Below are positions 44,247 to 56,318 of a stretch of DNA of 64,000 nt, in pieces; positions within the stretch are counted from its first letter, which is position 1; each line of letters opens with the position of its first letter. Both the position numbers and the translations under genes were made by a program. The stretch comes from Paramacrobiotus metropolitanus (Eukaryota > Tardigrada > Eutardigrada > Parachela > Macrobiotidae). The stretch covers positions 806,001 to 870,000 of the forward strand of contig NW_026570238.1 in assembly GCF_019649055.1 (NCBI RefSeq), read 5' to 3'. Under the pieces are notes generated by a model. That model worked only from the letters and a program-made list of their open reading frames with translations. It was not told the DNA's origin and searched no databases.

Positions 44247-46608
44247 ATGGTGTCTACATCCGTATCTGGAACTCAGTCATCATCGGTCCAGTTGTCCGAT
44301 CAGTTTGCTCTTACGAGCAGTACTCGCGACCGGACCAGTGGAGCAGATCGAAGTGACCAACAAACTCAGTCTGCCACTGTTGGCATTGCTTCCCGTCTTG
44401 TTAACCAGGAACAAAACCAAACATACCCTCTTCGCTTCCACGTAAGAAAGTTTATCATAAAATACTTAATTTCGTTCCATACTTCTGACGATCCTACATC
44501 ATTATGCGGAGGCCGTGTTAAATTCTGTAACTTTTACTAGTGTTATTATTGTTATACTTTCTACTTAATCGTAAAATGCAAAAATCTACGAGTAAACACT
44601 GGGACGGGTCACCTGTCAATGTATCCAAATTTTTATTGCACAGGTATTCACAGAATAGTCATTCCTTACGTACGTGAATGGTTTTAGGATACTCTTTCTG
44701 GACCTCGCATTCTGTTAGCACCTCACCAGTTCGGACACATACCGCTGGGCTACACCGTGATTCCGCAGCCATGTGCGCCCTTTCTTCCGACAGGTATTGC
44801 TGCACAGGCCTTGCCGGTCTTTCCTGGCATTTCCAGCGTCAGCGGTATTCGGCCTGCTCATATTTCAGCCTTTGAGACTGCGTCCATCTTCGCACCTTAC
44901 TTCGCTCATGCAGCGCCCATGCATTCGGATGCAATGGGAATCTCCGGGGCCGAAAGTGGCTTTCAGTATCCTCTGCACCATCTGACCGGGGCTGTTGGTG
45001 GATTTGGCAGTCTCGGTACGACACATAACATGGTACCGGCATTTCGCGTGCGTGCAAAAGAAAAATCCACGGTCATTTTGAGCGCAGAGAATATTGAGCA
45101 CGGTGTTAGTAGCAGGTACGGAAAAATTCAGCGCTTTTTGGGCGACACTTATTTTTATTAACTGTCATGGAAAGCTTCGGGAAATTATAAAAAATGTAGC
45201 CAGTAAGTAGTATGCTGAATATTGTGGAAGCAACAAACGTTTCTGCAGCTTAGCGGCTACAGTACTACACTTACATAAAAAAAAACTTTAAAACATCGCA
45301 AATATTTCTCCTAATCGTCCAGACCACGAATACACTCTGCAGATCCCATTATTATTAAACAACAAGAAAGATAACAAGAAATAAATATGATGAGAAAGCA
45401 ATAAATATTAATATCTGATCAATCATTAGGGAAATTACTAATTTATTATTAGTATTTCCCAAAAAAGTTTAGTCCGTACGACTGTGTAGATACAGGTACG
45501 TCTTAAAGCACTGGTCTATTTAGTTTCTGTTCCTGAATGTTTTCCTTTGCCGCAATTACCAGTTAAATTTTCTTTTCATTGATATAGTTCGATGACTGCG
45601 GAGTCCTCCCACGCGCGAGCGACACATTTCGACGCCACAGAAGAAATAGCTTCAGAAGGAAAAGTTTTGCCGGTACACATTTTCGACACTGATACGGACG
45701 CACCGGTGTATTCGCCAGAGGAAGCATCAAATAATCCAGCGAACACCAGCAGCGATGCGCGACTGCAATTACGCACACCAAAAAGACCTGCGATACCCAA
45801 CAAAGCCGGCGCTAAACGTCATAGGGAATCGAGAAGGATGCGCAGCAGTGGGCAGTCGACGGGAACACATAATGCTAGTCCCATAGTTTCTATATTACAA
45901 GTTTCGAAAAACACTGAGACCGAAATGCAGCGGGCAGCAAAAGAATGGTCTGCAGATTCCAACCACAAGGAACCGGATTGTTGGGACTTTTTACAACGTT
46001 TTAAGGAAAATCAGAGGAAAATGGACACTTTGTACGTGGAAACGAGATCAGTCATTTCGAGTTTGTCCGCTGAGCAACGAAATGAAATCAACTTTCCTAT
46101 TCCGAGCAGTGTCCCAAAACATGTTTTACAATCGGTCAGTATAAAAAACAAAGATCAGCCTAAAGTAGACGCTTTTGAGACAATCATCGAATCTGCGACT
46201 GTCGATACCGAGGAACTACGCCAGTTTGCAAAAACTCTAACACAGACCTTTACCTTGGACATTGGTCCTCAGAACATCGACGAAGAGATGGCGATACTCA
46301 GCGCAGTTGGACTGGCTGAAAAGACCAGCGCCGGTAATACCCCAAAGGTCACCAAAGCGATCAAGGTCATGAACAAGATGCGCAATAAGCATACTGAAAC
46401 TCGGAAACGCTTTCGATCAGACTCTTCAGCCCGACAGAATGTGAGAAGAGAACTGGACGAAGCTTTGGCGCAGTTGACGAGCCAGCTGGCTTCACTGAAG
46501 CGGAAAGTGAATGCGGTAAAAAGGCTGATGAAAGACGAAATTCACCTCAGTGATACGGAAATTCCTAATATATCCAAAGAATTACAGCGAGCACTTTCTG
46601 CGGAGTAA
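44247..46608 (+). CDS. Unrecognised protein with C-terminal coiled coil
   Basis: Three exons 44247-44441, 44688-45115 and 45588-46608 total 1644 nt, in phase, 547 residues. I do not recognise it. The first 65 residues are Ser/Thr/Gln-rich. The second exon is hydrophobic, Pro/Gly/Ala/His-rich (HQFGHIPLGYTVIPQP, ALPVFPGISSVSGIRPAHIS), without a clear membrane helix. The third has a basic patch (RHRESRRMRSS, nuclear-signal-like), a segment EPDCWDFLQRFKENQRKMD, and C-terminal heptad-like helices ending DEALAQLTSQLASLKRKVNA. A nuclear, kinetochore or cytoskeletal scaffold is possible but speculative. Confidence 0.75.
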
Positions 46609-47592
46609 ATTTTAAAACCGGGAATTGAAATGGACGTCACAATAATCCGCGACAGCGTTCTAGTCTGTGCCGAATGTTTGTACAAATTTTTCGTTATTTA
46701 TGGCATTTCGGCTATGTGGCTGTCGGGTTTGGATGGAAAGCATTGTGTTGCCACACCGAACTGGAATTTACTTTGTAAAATTATCACTGGGTGGTAGAAC
46801 TGTGCTGTATGGCAAATTGTGGTGTTTTCTGCTCATGTTAACCAAATAGGTAATAAAACTTATTTAATTGTGATGTTGTTGTTTGGGATCGCGTTGTGAA
46901 TTTTTGAATTTTGATAAACTTTCATTTTTATTAAAAAATTACAAGCAGTTTACTTTTTAGCATAGTTACTACGCATAGACTATGTATGCTTTTTATTTTG
47001 TCACATTTTTTTGTGGCACTTGCTATTTTATTGCAGCTTCCACATTTTATTTTTTTGTCCTTCCCTTCTTCGGAATGGCTTTATTTGCCTGCTTTCGATC
47101 CAGTGAGCACTAATAACGTATGGTACCGAGTGCACGACTTTGCTCGTTGATGGAATTTACCGGTGTTGCCCTAGCTTTCTTTGTTCATCAGTGTGCGGGA
47201 TCACATCTGGACGCGACGAGAAAAGAGAAAGGCTCGACAAAAATGGACACTGACCGATTATGAAGGCTAGCAGGCAGCAGAGCGATGCGCAAGCATTACG
47301 CATTTTATGTAACACAAATTAGATCTTTCGATTCTCTTTTGCCCTAACTTGTAGAGACAACTGGACCATTCTTGAGAGAGAGAACACGAACAATGGATTA
47401 GCGAAAGGTTGTCTTGTCTCTTTATCTTTTGTTGGCAGCCAGAGATGAGAGAAGTCCAGCAGTGCACGCTTTGCTTTTGGCCAAACTTCACCATTTGCGT
47501 AACCGTTGGGCGAAATCACGATTTCAGTAGTAGTAGCGAAATAAAGAAGTCACTTCGGTATTTTTTTAAGAGTTTACTTTCTGGTTAGCAAA
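46609..47592. other. Intergenic, nothing recognised
   Basis: About 980 bp same-strand spacer. Frames at 46667-46849 (+) and 47267-47519 (-) lack context. Confidence 0.4.
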
Positions 47593-50538
47593 ATGTTTTT
47601 TCCAGTTTTATTTGTTTTCTTTTGCTCGGCTTCGGCCTACCACTGGACCCTTCCGAACAGTCAAGGTAAATAAATGGTAAAATTATGAACACTGACTGGT
47701 ACAAGCTGCTAAAATTATATAATACATGTTGACGTTGCAGTACATACGTGATTCCCCAGATCAGAATTTGACCTTCTGTACTGGTTTGCAGAACTCTTTC
47801 GCACATTATTGACTAACATCACCCAGTGTACGTACACGACGGAAGAATTTACACGCGATCCCTTTTTCAATGGACAGCAACCAACGTTTGGCACAACTGG
47901 AAAGGTCACCAATACCTACTATGGCATTTGTGCCCCAACGGTCGAGGCCTGCGTCCACCTGGGCACCACTCCCCATCCAGTAACTGATGAATTCCGGGGT
48001 CCAGGTTGTGAAGTGTGCTGCGCTCGACGAACGTGCGGATCGTATCCCATCAACGGCAACGTCCAATATGGCTTCTGCATGCTGCCGGAGCTGATGCCCT
48101 TTAACGATACCGATGGTGCGTTTATGACCACGCCAGCGACAACGTTCACCAACACCTTCGGTACCTTCAGCACGGGACAGTTTACTGATCCAGGATTTGA
48201 CACGGAAGACCAAATGTGCTTGGGATTCGGTGGACAGATTGCCCAAGTCACCAGCTCAAACTGGAGCATCTGGTTAGTGTGTAGGTTAAAAAAACAGCAT
48301 TTCATGATATTTTTCGAAGACTGTAAATGGATCCAGTACAATTTATTTGAGAGAAAACATCCAGCAACATGATAGCTAATCCTAACCTTGACAATGTTTT
48401 ATAGGTGGGATTCTCAGTGCCCGATGAGTGGACGTTGCTGTTTGTTCCCACAACCCAGTCGCTGCGAAACCTGTGGACAGAAATATGGTCGAATGTTTAA
48501 CTTTAAGTAAGCGAATAGTTACTGTGAAGTATTCTGGTGATTTTGAATTCCGTTCTGCCTTACCATTCTTTTTCTACAAGCACATAATAACAGTGATTAT
48601 AAGTTCGACACTCGACATTAAATAGTTCATAGTAAGCTACCATTTATATACATGCAATTAATAACATCTGATTCTATAATATGATATTCTATAATATATG
48701 TAGGCAAGTGTGTATCTTAATATTCCATAGGTAATTAATAATTATGTGTTCGTTACACAAATCCGTGAGAGTAGAGTTTGACTGCCCATGATTTGCGCGT
48801 ATCAGTTGTTTACCCAAAAATGTATTATCATGTTCCTCTTGTAGTGGTACCGCGACTGGACGATCAGGTGGAGACGATGAAACATTGGCATGGAAAACCG
48901 CTGTGCACCAAATGGCCGGTACTGGCTGGAATTTAGGTGAGACTTTCCATACTGTTTTTGTTAGCATTTAAAAAGCGTATGAGTAGCATAGTTGAACAGG
49001 TAGACAGACAAATGCTTCCAGTAATAACAAATACGTATCAAAATAACATACCTATTCAGAAAATCTAAATTTGGATTGCAGGCATGCAACCAGCATTTTC
49101 TCCGTATGGTGACCAATATAGCCAAACTCCCCCCAACTACGAAACATTGCTGTCGCCGCAAATGTGGAATAACGGCTTAAACTTCCTGTACAAGAACAAA
49201 GGTGCTTTAAATATCTCCCTTAAGTCAGAGCAATTTCTGCTCCTTTGTATGTACAAATAATTTTTATATATCGCCGGCACCATTTTGTGTACAGAAACAG
49301 AAACGAAAAAAGGCGATGATGATGATGACGACGACGAAGATGATTACCGTGGATGGTGCTGGCAGGCCGCGATTATGAACAAAATGGGGACCGGAAACGT
49401 GCGATGTGGTGGTGCCCTCATCGGAGAACGTTATGTCTTGACCACTGCCGCTTGTGCTAACTTCACTACGTAAGACCACGTAATTATACTTGTGTAATCT
49501 TATTACAAAGTTCATTACATTACGGTATCATAATGACCATTTTTCTAGTGAAAATAAATTAGTAATTATCATTTACAGGGGAACGTTTGCCGATTACAAA
49601 ATTCGATTTGGAGCGACAGATATCCGGAAGGCTCAGGAGACCAACGCGGTTGATTACGACATCGCCAATGTCTACATGCATCCGGATTACGACACAGACA
49701 CTCTGGATAACAACATTGCCATCATGGAACTCCAGACCCCGGTCACCTGCAACGGCAAATACATCTGCACCATCTGCCTGCCATCGCCGTTTATCATGTA
49801 CTTCAGCAACTTCTCCATGGGCGACAACCACGAACAATGGATTCGCGATGACGTGCGACAGTGTGTAGCAACTGGATGGGGCCGACGAACCTCGAGTACG
49901 TATTGCGCACTTTCATCGAGCTGTATCCTTGACCTTTACTGAACATGAATAAATACTACCATGAAAAACCAGCTTTAAATTTGCCGTTGGGATAAGCAGA
50001 ATTATTTATTTGTTTTACAAATTTTAAATGCTGGTTTGCTGTACACTCTAGCTGGTCCACAAGCCTACATCAAGGAGATGCCGTACATTCCAATCTACAA
50101 TAACGACACCATGTGCGAGACTAACATTCGCAACATGAAGGGTGTGCCGACTACCTACACTCTGCCCAACAACTCCTTCTGTGCAGCTCCGCAACCGACT
50201 ACCCGTGGCAAGATGTTCTCTACATGCCAGGGAGATGCAGGTAAATTTTAATGCGACGCTCAGAAGGCCAGAATCTATTAAAATTTAAAACTAATGTGAC
50301 GTTGGGAATTGAATTAGGTGGGCCGTTGGCCTGCTGGTATGGCGGTCGGTTCTATCTCACGGGTCTGCTGTCCAGTTTCAATACGCAGCGGTGTGACACG
50401 GGCAAGACGGGAACCATGGTCTCCAAGATGCTGCAGCCCAACCGCGGTATGGACACACAGTCCTTGGTTCTGGACGTCTTCACCGACATCGCCCAGTTCA
50501 TTCCGTGGATCAATCGTATTATGTACGGGTTCTTTTGA
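47593..50538 (+). CDS. Secreted catalytically dead serine-protease homologue
   Basis: Nine exons (47593-47665, 47792-48272, 48405-48506, 48845-48936, 49082-49201, 49295-49469, 49579-49895, 50052-50240, 50318-50538) give 589 residues, in phase. There is a signal peptide (MFFPVLFVFFCSASA), then a Cys-rich N-terminal region (CEVCCARRTCGSYPINGN; CPMSGRCCLFPQPSRCETCG), then an Asp/Glu run before the protease domain. The trypsin fold reads CGGALIGERYVLTTAACA (His position Ala), DNNIAIMELQ (Asp position Asn), CVATGWGRR, and GDAGGPLACW (Ser position Ala). All three catalytic residues are therefore replaced. Such homologues act as cofactors or binding proteins in arthropod immunity; the function here is inferred. 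Confidence 0.9.
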
Positions 50539-51014
50539 GCGCAAAGGAAACGAACGATAACCGCCGAAATGCTAATGCTGTCATTGCAGTGAATGCTGCT
50601 GATTAACATTTGTTTTTTGTTGTTGTTGTAAATAATTCATTTTTTCGCTTGCGTTTTCCCACAGTCGTGTAATAATGTGGTGACAGGTGATGGCCTAATC
50701 TTGTTTTGAGAAATCATCTGGTTAACTTTTCCAGCAGTTAAAACATCAATGCTGCAAAAATTCATTCTGGCTGATGCAGTTATTTACGATTTCATGCGAG
50801 GGATCCAGAAGTTCATAAAACAGCTAAACGGTTTGCACCGACTCAGTTTGCAACGTTGCACTCTGCACATTACTAAAATTTTTTTGCACCAAGTTAAAAA
50901 CACTTGCATCGACTAGGTCGAATGGTGTAAACGTACATATTAATCATTAGTCATTTAATACATATTAGTGATATTACTGATTACATATTACGTACGTATT
51001 GTCAGTGTCATACA
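50539..51014. other. Intergenic, 3' flank of the protease homologue
   Basis: About 475 bp, AT-rich, no gene seen. Confidence 0.4.
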
Positions 51015-51407
51015 ATGTCAAACTCTCTCAAATGCTACTCTCAGTTGAAATACCAAGCTGCTGCCCGTGACCTTTTTCAAGAGGGTAAGGAGAATGCTAC
51101 TGTTACACAGATCTCATCGATCAAAATACGGTTTTCATGCGACTCTGATACATATGTGTGGTTAAAGTACTGTTTGGGCATTGAACTGTCTGGAAATCTT
51201 ATCTACGCAACGTTGTATGATTTGGAGCAGACAGCTGTTGGCATAACATCTGGCTGTTTTGGCATTGTAGCCGATCTAACAAAATTACGAGCAGAAGTGC
51301 GTTGTATCAATGTTTACATGCCACATAATAATATTATCCGCATGATCGACTTCTTTATAGGTGATGGTTTTCATACTGTTTTGCTAATTATAAGTACGAT
51401 GCAGTAA
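51015..51407 (+). CDS. Small orphan open frame, hypothetical
   Basis: Intronless 130-codon frame beginning MSNSLKCYSQLKYQAAARDL. It has mixed polar/hydrophobic composition (IELSGNLIYATLYDLEQTAV, INVYMPHNNIIRMIDFF) and no signal peptide. I recognise no family. It lies in a gap between two secreted-protein genes on the same strand. It could be a young gene, a retro-copy or a chance frame. Confidence 0.35.
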   Translation: MSNSLKCYSQLKYQAAARDLFQEGKENATVTQISSIKIRFSCDSDTYVWLKYCLGIELSGNLIYATLYDLEQTAVGITSGCFGIVADLTKLRAEVRCINVYMPHNNIIRMIDFFIGDGFHTVLLIISTMQ

Positions 51408-51602
51408 ACAAATTGTAATTATGTCGAACATGAATACGTATTAATGTCCGATGCTGTTAGCTGACTTTCTTTATTACTGTACTTTATAATATTTTCCTTT
51501 AACTTTTGCTACGGATGCGTTATTCTGTGGCCATCGCATGATCCTATATTTCTCATGGTGACAGGCTCCATAGAACGCTGTCAGAATTAGTACTGAGCAA
51601 AA

Positions 51603-54600
51603 ATGAAATCTGGTGCTTTTACTGTTTTCTTGTGTAAATGCGTTGCAACAATGACGCTTGTTGCTTGTTCGCAAGCGATTGTAATACCATCCCGGACCGC
51701 CGAACAAAACCTTCTAGATCTAGTTTCCGGATTTGATGGCGAGGATCCTGCGGAGGTATACAATACATACATATAGACATTGTACAGTACATTTTCATTC
51801 TGTATACAAATGCAAAATATTCAAAGAACTTCTAAAAAAATATTAATGGTAGTAAGTATTGTATTACAGTAATTCCAAATTACGAAAAAGGCAGGTTTTC
51901 CCTCATTTGCAGAACACGCCGAAAAGCAATCGGTCTTTCGTGGTTGGCAAGTACTGCTTTTTAAAAGATGGGCAACCATTTCGTTACGCTTCAGGTAAAT
52001 CTAATAATAATTGCAGCTGATCGTAAAGCAAGCAAAACATATATCGCTACACTCTTGAAAATAAAAATATCGTATAATTACGACTTTTTTATTACATTTT
52101 AGGAAGCTTCCATTATTGGTAAGTATATTGCAGTATGCTAAAGCATATTGCAGCATGCTTTGGAATTTTGTGGGGGACAATTTCGAATAAAAAATGAGCA
52201 TCTGAAGACAATAAGAATAAACAACATTAATAATTGACATTTTCCCAGGCGACAGCCACAGGAATATTGGGAGCAAACTTTTCTCACTATGAGAGCTGCT
52301 GGATTAAACGCTATTCAGACGTAGGTAACTGAAAATCGATGGATTCGGAAAAAAATTACTGTTCATATTCAATATCCTTGTTGTCAGTGCATGGCTAATA
52401 CGAAATTACGGAAAGTTTTGTAGCTATCTGAACTGGGCACTGCACGAGCCGGAACCCGGCGAATACCGCTTTAGTGGTCAGCTGGATATACTGAGATTTG
52501 TCAAGTTGGCACAAAAGCAGAATCTTTTGGTAATTTTACGCCCTGGACCGTTCATCGATGCCGAGGTTGATATGGTAATTAGCCGTCCTTGCTTCATTGA
52601 TTTTAAAGCTTACGGTCACCCACTCAAATGAAATAAATTAAAGTCTATTAATGTCTAGGGCGGATTTCCGTACTGGCTGTTGCGGGAAAACCCTGGCATG
52701 CAGTTACGATCCAGTGACCCGACGTATATGAAATTTGTCCAGCGTTGGTATAGCGTAGTTCTTCCAATGTTACGTAGCATGACTTATGCAAATGGAGGTC
52801 CTATCATTTCCGCTCAAGTAAGTTCAAACGCGATTACCATCATTAGATTTTTCAAATTATTATTTAATTCAGATATAGATAACATTTCAAATATCCTGCA
52901 GTGTATTGTCATACAGATTGAAAACGAATACGGGGCCACTGGGATTAATGACGCCAAGTACAAGCAGGCTCTAAAAAATTGGACACAAACTTTCTTAGGC
53001 CCGGACATTGTTTTATTCACCACAGACAACAATCTTGACTGGACAGTCAAGAATGGGCAAATCGACGGTGCTCTGGCAACGGTGGATTTTGGAGCCGGAT
53101 CGGACGTCAACGATGCGTTCCGTATCGAACGGTTATACAATATTGACGGCCCTCTAGTTAATAGTGAATATTATCCCGGTTGGTTAGACCACTGGGCGGA
53201 ACCATTTGCATACGTGGATTACAAAAAAGTTGTCAAGACAATGGAAGAAATGCTGTTGATGAACGCTTCATTCAACGTATACATGTTCTATGGTGGAACC
53301 AACTTTGGTTTCTCGGCTGGAGCGAACGCACAAGATTTCAATTTTCAGCCCATAACAACATCCTATGACTACGATGCCCCGATTTCCGAAGCCGGTGATG
53401 CGGGCAGCGAAAAATTTATGGTCAGTAATGACTAAGTAATAAGTTTTGTATAGATTATTCTCGTTCCTTGCATAGCCATGTTAATATAAATATTGATCTT
53501 TTCAGGCTATACGCCAGCTGCTGGCAAAGGTCAGTCAGATGTTTTGATTCTTAAATTTTGTGCACACAAAATTCCACGTTGTTATTTTGACGATCGCAGT
53601 ATATGCCAGACCCACCTGGACCAATTCCGCCGCCGCGAGAAAAGGCAGCGTACGGCAAACTTCAAATGGAATACAAAGGGTCACTTTACCATAATCTGGA
53701 ATATTTGGTGCCGAATGGACCGGTTAGCGCCGCTTTGCCACTGGCATTCGAAGATCTCCGGCAGCCATACGGCTTTGTTCTCTACAGAACAACCATAACT
53801 TCAGCCTTCCGTGATCCAGCGCTGCTTTTAATTAATGAATTACACGATCGCGCCATAATATTTATAGACAAAGTATGCTTTATGACTTCGACAATCAGTT
53901 TACCGTCTACATATATCATTTTGATTAGCAGTAGGATACTTGTTTTTTTTCAATCGTAGAATCCAGTCGGTGTAATGAGTCGCAGTATTAATATTAATTT
54001 CCTACCGATCACCTTACGCCCGGGCTCCGTGTTGGATATTTTAGTGCACAACGAAGGGCGGGTATGCGTTGGACCATCCATGAATTACGAGCGAAAGGGC
54101 ATCATTGGCAATGCTACTCTGGATGGTCACATCCTGACCCCCTGGAAAATGTTTCCTTTGCAATTACCTTCATTTCCAGTCACATCTCCAAAGTCTTTAA
54201 AGCTGAAAGACGACAGTGAAGTCCGCTTGCCGAGGCATGACGGGGGTTTTACACTGCCGAGTTTTTTCAGTACACATTTTGTGATCGACGAAGCCAAAGA
54301 CACATTTCTGGACATGACCGGTTGGCGTAGTGTAAGTCACCTTTGAAGTAATTTGGGCATTCCGAGCTTTGGTTACGTTACACAGCGCATGCGGCGAAAC
54401 AGTCATGTTTCATCGTGTTGTACTTCAGGGTTACGCATTTATAAACGGACGAAATCTTGGCCGGTACTGGCCAGTCCAGGGTCCTCAGGTACAAAAACAT
54501 AATTTGACATATCATTTCGCGTCAAAAATGTACGCTTGAAGTTCTCATGCAAACCGGTATACACAACATTTGTGCAGCGGCCTTCTGAACTTCTTTCTTA

Positions 54601-54793
54601 GATAACGTTATATGTGCCTGGGGTATACCTCAATGCGAATGCAAAAAATACTCTGGATATTTTCGAGTTGGACGGAGCACCTTGCAGCGAAGGAAGTGGC
54701 ACCTGTGCCGTCAATTTTGTCACTGCCCCAATTTTAAACGGAACAGTGCCGAATTTTCGTAGAAGGAAATTGGTTTTAAGAAGAAAAGATTAA
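51603..54793 (+). CDS. GH35 beta-galactosidase-like glycosidase, copy 1
   Basis: A signal peptide (MKSGAFTVFLCKCVATMTL) is followed by GH35 blocks: FLKDGQPFRYASGSFHYW, MRAAGLNAIQTYLNWALHEP, LVILRPGPFIDAEVDMGGFP, then the acid/base Glu in IENEYG and the nucleophile Glu in VNSEYYPGWLDHW. NVYMFYGGTNFGF and SYDYDAPISEAGD follow. C-terminal beta domains contain RPGSVLDILVHNEGR, KGIIGNATLDG and GYAFINGRNLGRYWPVQGPQ. It ends RRRKLVLRRKD, TAA 54791-54793. A 16 nt microexon lies at 52103-52118. Both catalytic Glu are present, so removal of terminal beta-galactose, secreted or lysosomal, is expected. Polyadenylation signal AATAAA at 54981. Confidence 0.92.
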
Positions 54794-56318
54794 GCCAGAT
54801 TGTGATCGACGACATTTTTGCAACTTATCGCTGACGGTTCTTTATGTTAGATTATTGTGTGTTTGACAAGATCAGCTCTTAATTCACGTAGAGACGTAGT
54901 ATCAGTAAAGACCTGCATTGGGTTCGGGAGTATGGTATATTTGAGCAATATTCTCAAATTAACTGTAGCGTATTTTATGTAATAAACATGAAAGTTCGTT
55001 TTTTTATGCTTCACTAATTATTGCTCCTCATGGCAGTTGTAGAAGAATTATTGAAGTAGCCACAGAAAGTCAGACATTTGGTCTTCTGTAATATGCGTTA
55101 CTCATCGAGTTAAATTCGTAGGGTACTACGGTCCCTACTGTTTTGAATAAGTATACGAGGATAATTAATACACTTCCTTTAACGTTGCTCTCGTAATTTC
55201 CTTCGACGCGGTCACAACATTCCTTCGACGGGCCTGTTGTCACGTACACACGATTGTTGGGTACTCTGCTCTAGTACAAAGTTTTACTTAAATATTCAGT
55301 TTGAATATGGTCGCACATTCTAAAAGCTACCACCACTACTTGCCACGAGTTGTGGCACTTGAAAAGAAGCAATGCAAGGCACAAATTATGATTAGGTCTA
55401 TTGGAATACTATTGGAATACGCTTCCGCTAAAAGAGCTAATGCATGAATATTTCCAGATATCCAATATTTTGCTTAAGTTTTGCTTAAGTTTGAAAAGTA
55501 CGCTTTCGTATAAAGAATTCCGCTGCTAAATCGAGTTTAATTCATTTACTGCGACAAGTAATTTAGCGTGATATGCATTTTTTATTTTAACGCCCTGGTA
55601 TAAATCGAGTTTTTGCAATTTCCGGTACGAGTACCGGCATACCATTGCCCCGGTATACTCGTACTAGCAATAGTGACAGATCTAGATTTAAAAACCACAA
55701 TAAGCAGTATTGTGTCCATTGTAAAATCAAACAGTGCAGAAATTATTAATACTACTATAACAATTTCAATTAGTACTAATACACCTATCTTCAAAGCATA
55801 ACTTGTTTACGTGGCTTTTTTATCTTTGAACCAGCGGAAATTAAATAAGTAATGCATTTGTAAGCATATGCTGGTAGGTGGCTTTATCATAGTTCATTGA
55901 CACTTTGATTGGAAGTTTGCTGATTTGCAGTTTGCTCGAAATCATTCGTCTATCAGTATTATTTTATCCAGTGTTATAGAACTATTTATGTCACTCTATC
56001 TCTTTACAAAATCCTTTTGGAGATTAGATGTTTGTATATTTAGTATAGAAGTATGGTCAATAACTTACAAAGTATCGCACTTATGTTATTATTGCAAATA
56101 TTGCAGCTAAAGAGCAGATAGTCTGTGCTGCAAAACTTTGACTCGGAGTAAGCAAAAGCGATGTGTTTGTTAAACTTTGTTTCGTGCTACCAACGGATGC
56201 ATTTGTTGTCGTTTTTACATTTTGATTTACTCCTTCGCAATTCGCTCTAGTGATTAGCTTGTAATTTGGTAGCTGCGAATCTGTCGCTGGCAGTTCTTGG
56301 ATTCATCGCGGCTCAAAA
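54794..56318. other. Spacer between the two GH35 genes
   Basis: About 1.5 kb with the copy 1 3' UTR (AATAAA at 54981-54986) and the copy 2 promoter. The 55582-55801 frames on both strands are AT-rich chance openings. Confidence 0.5.
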
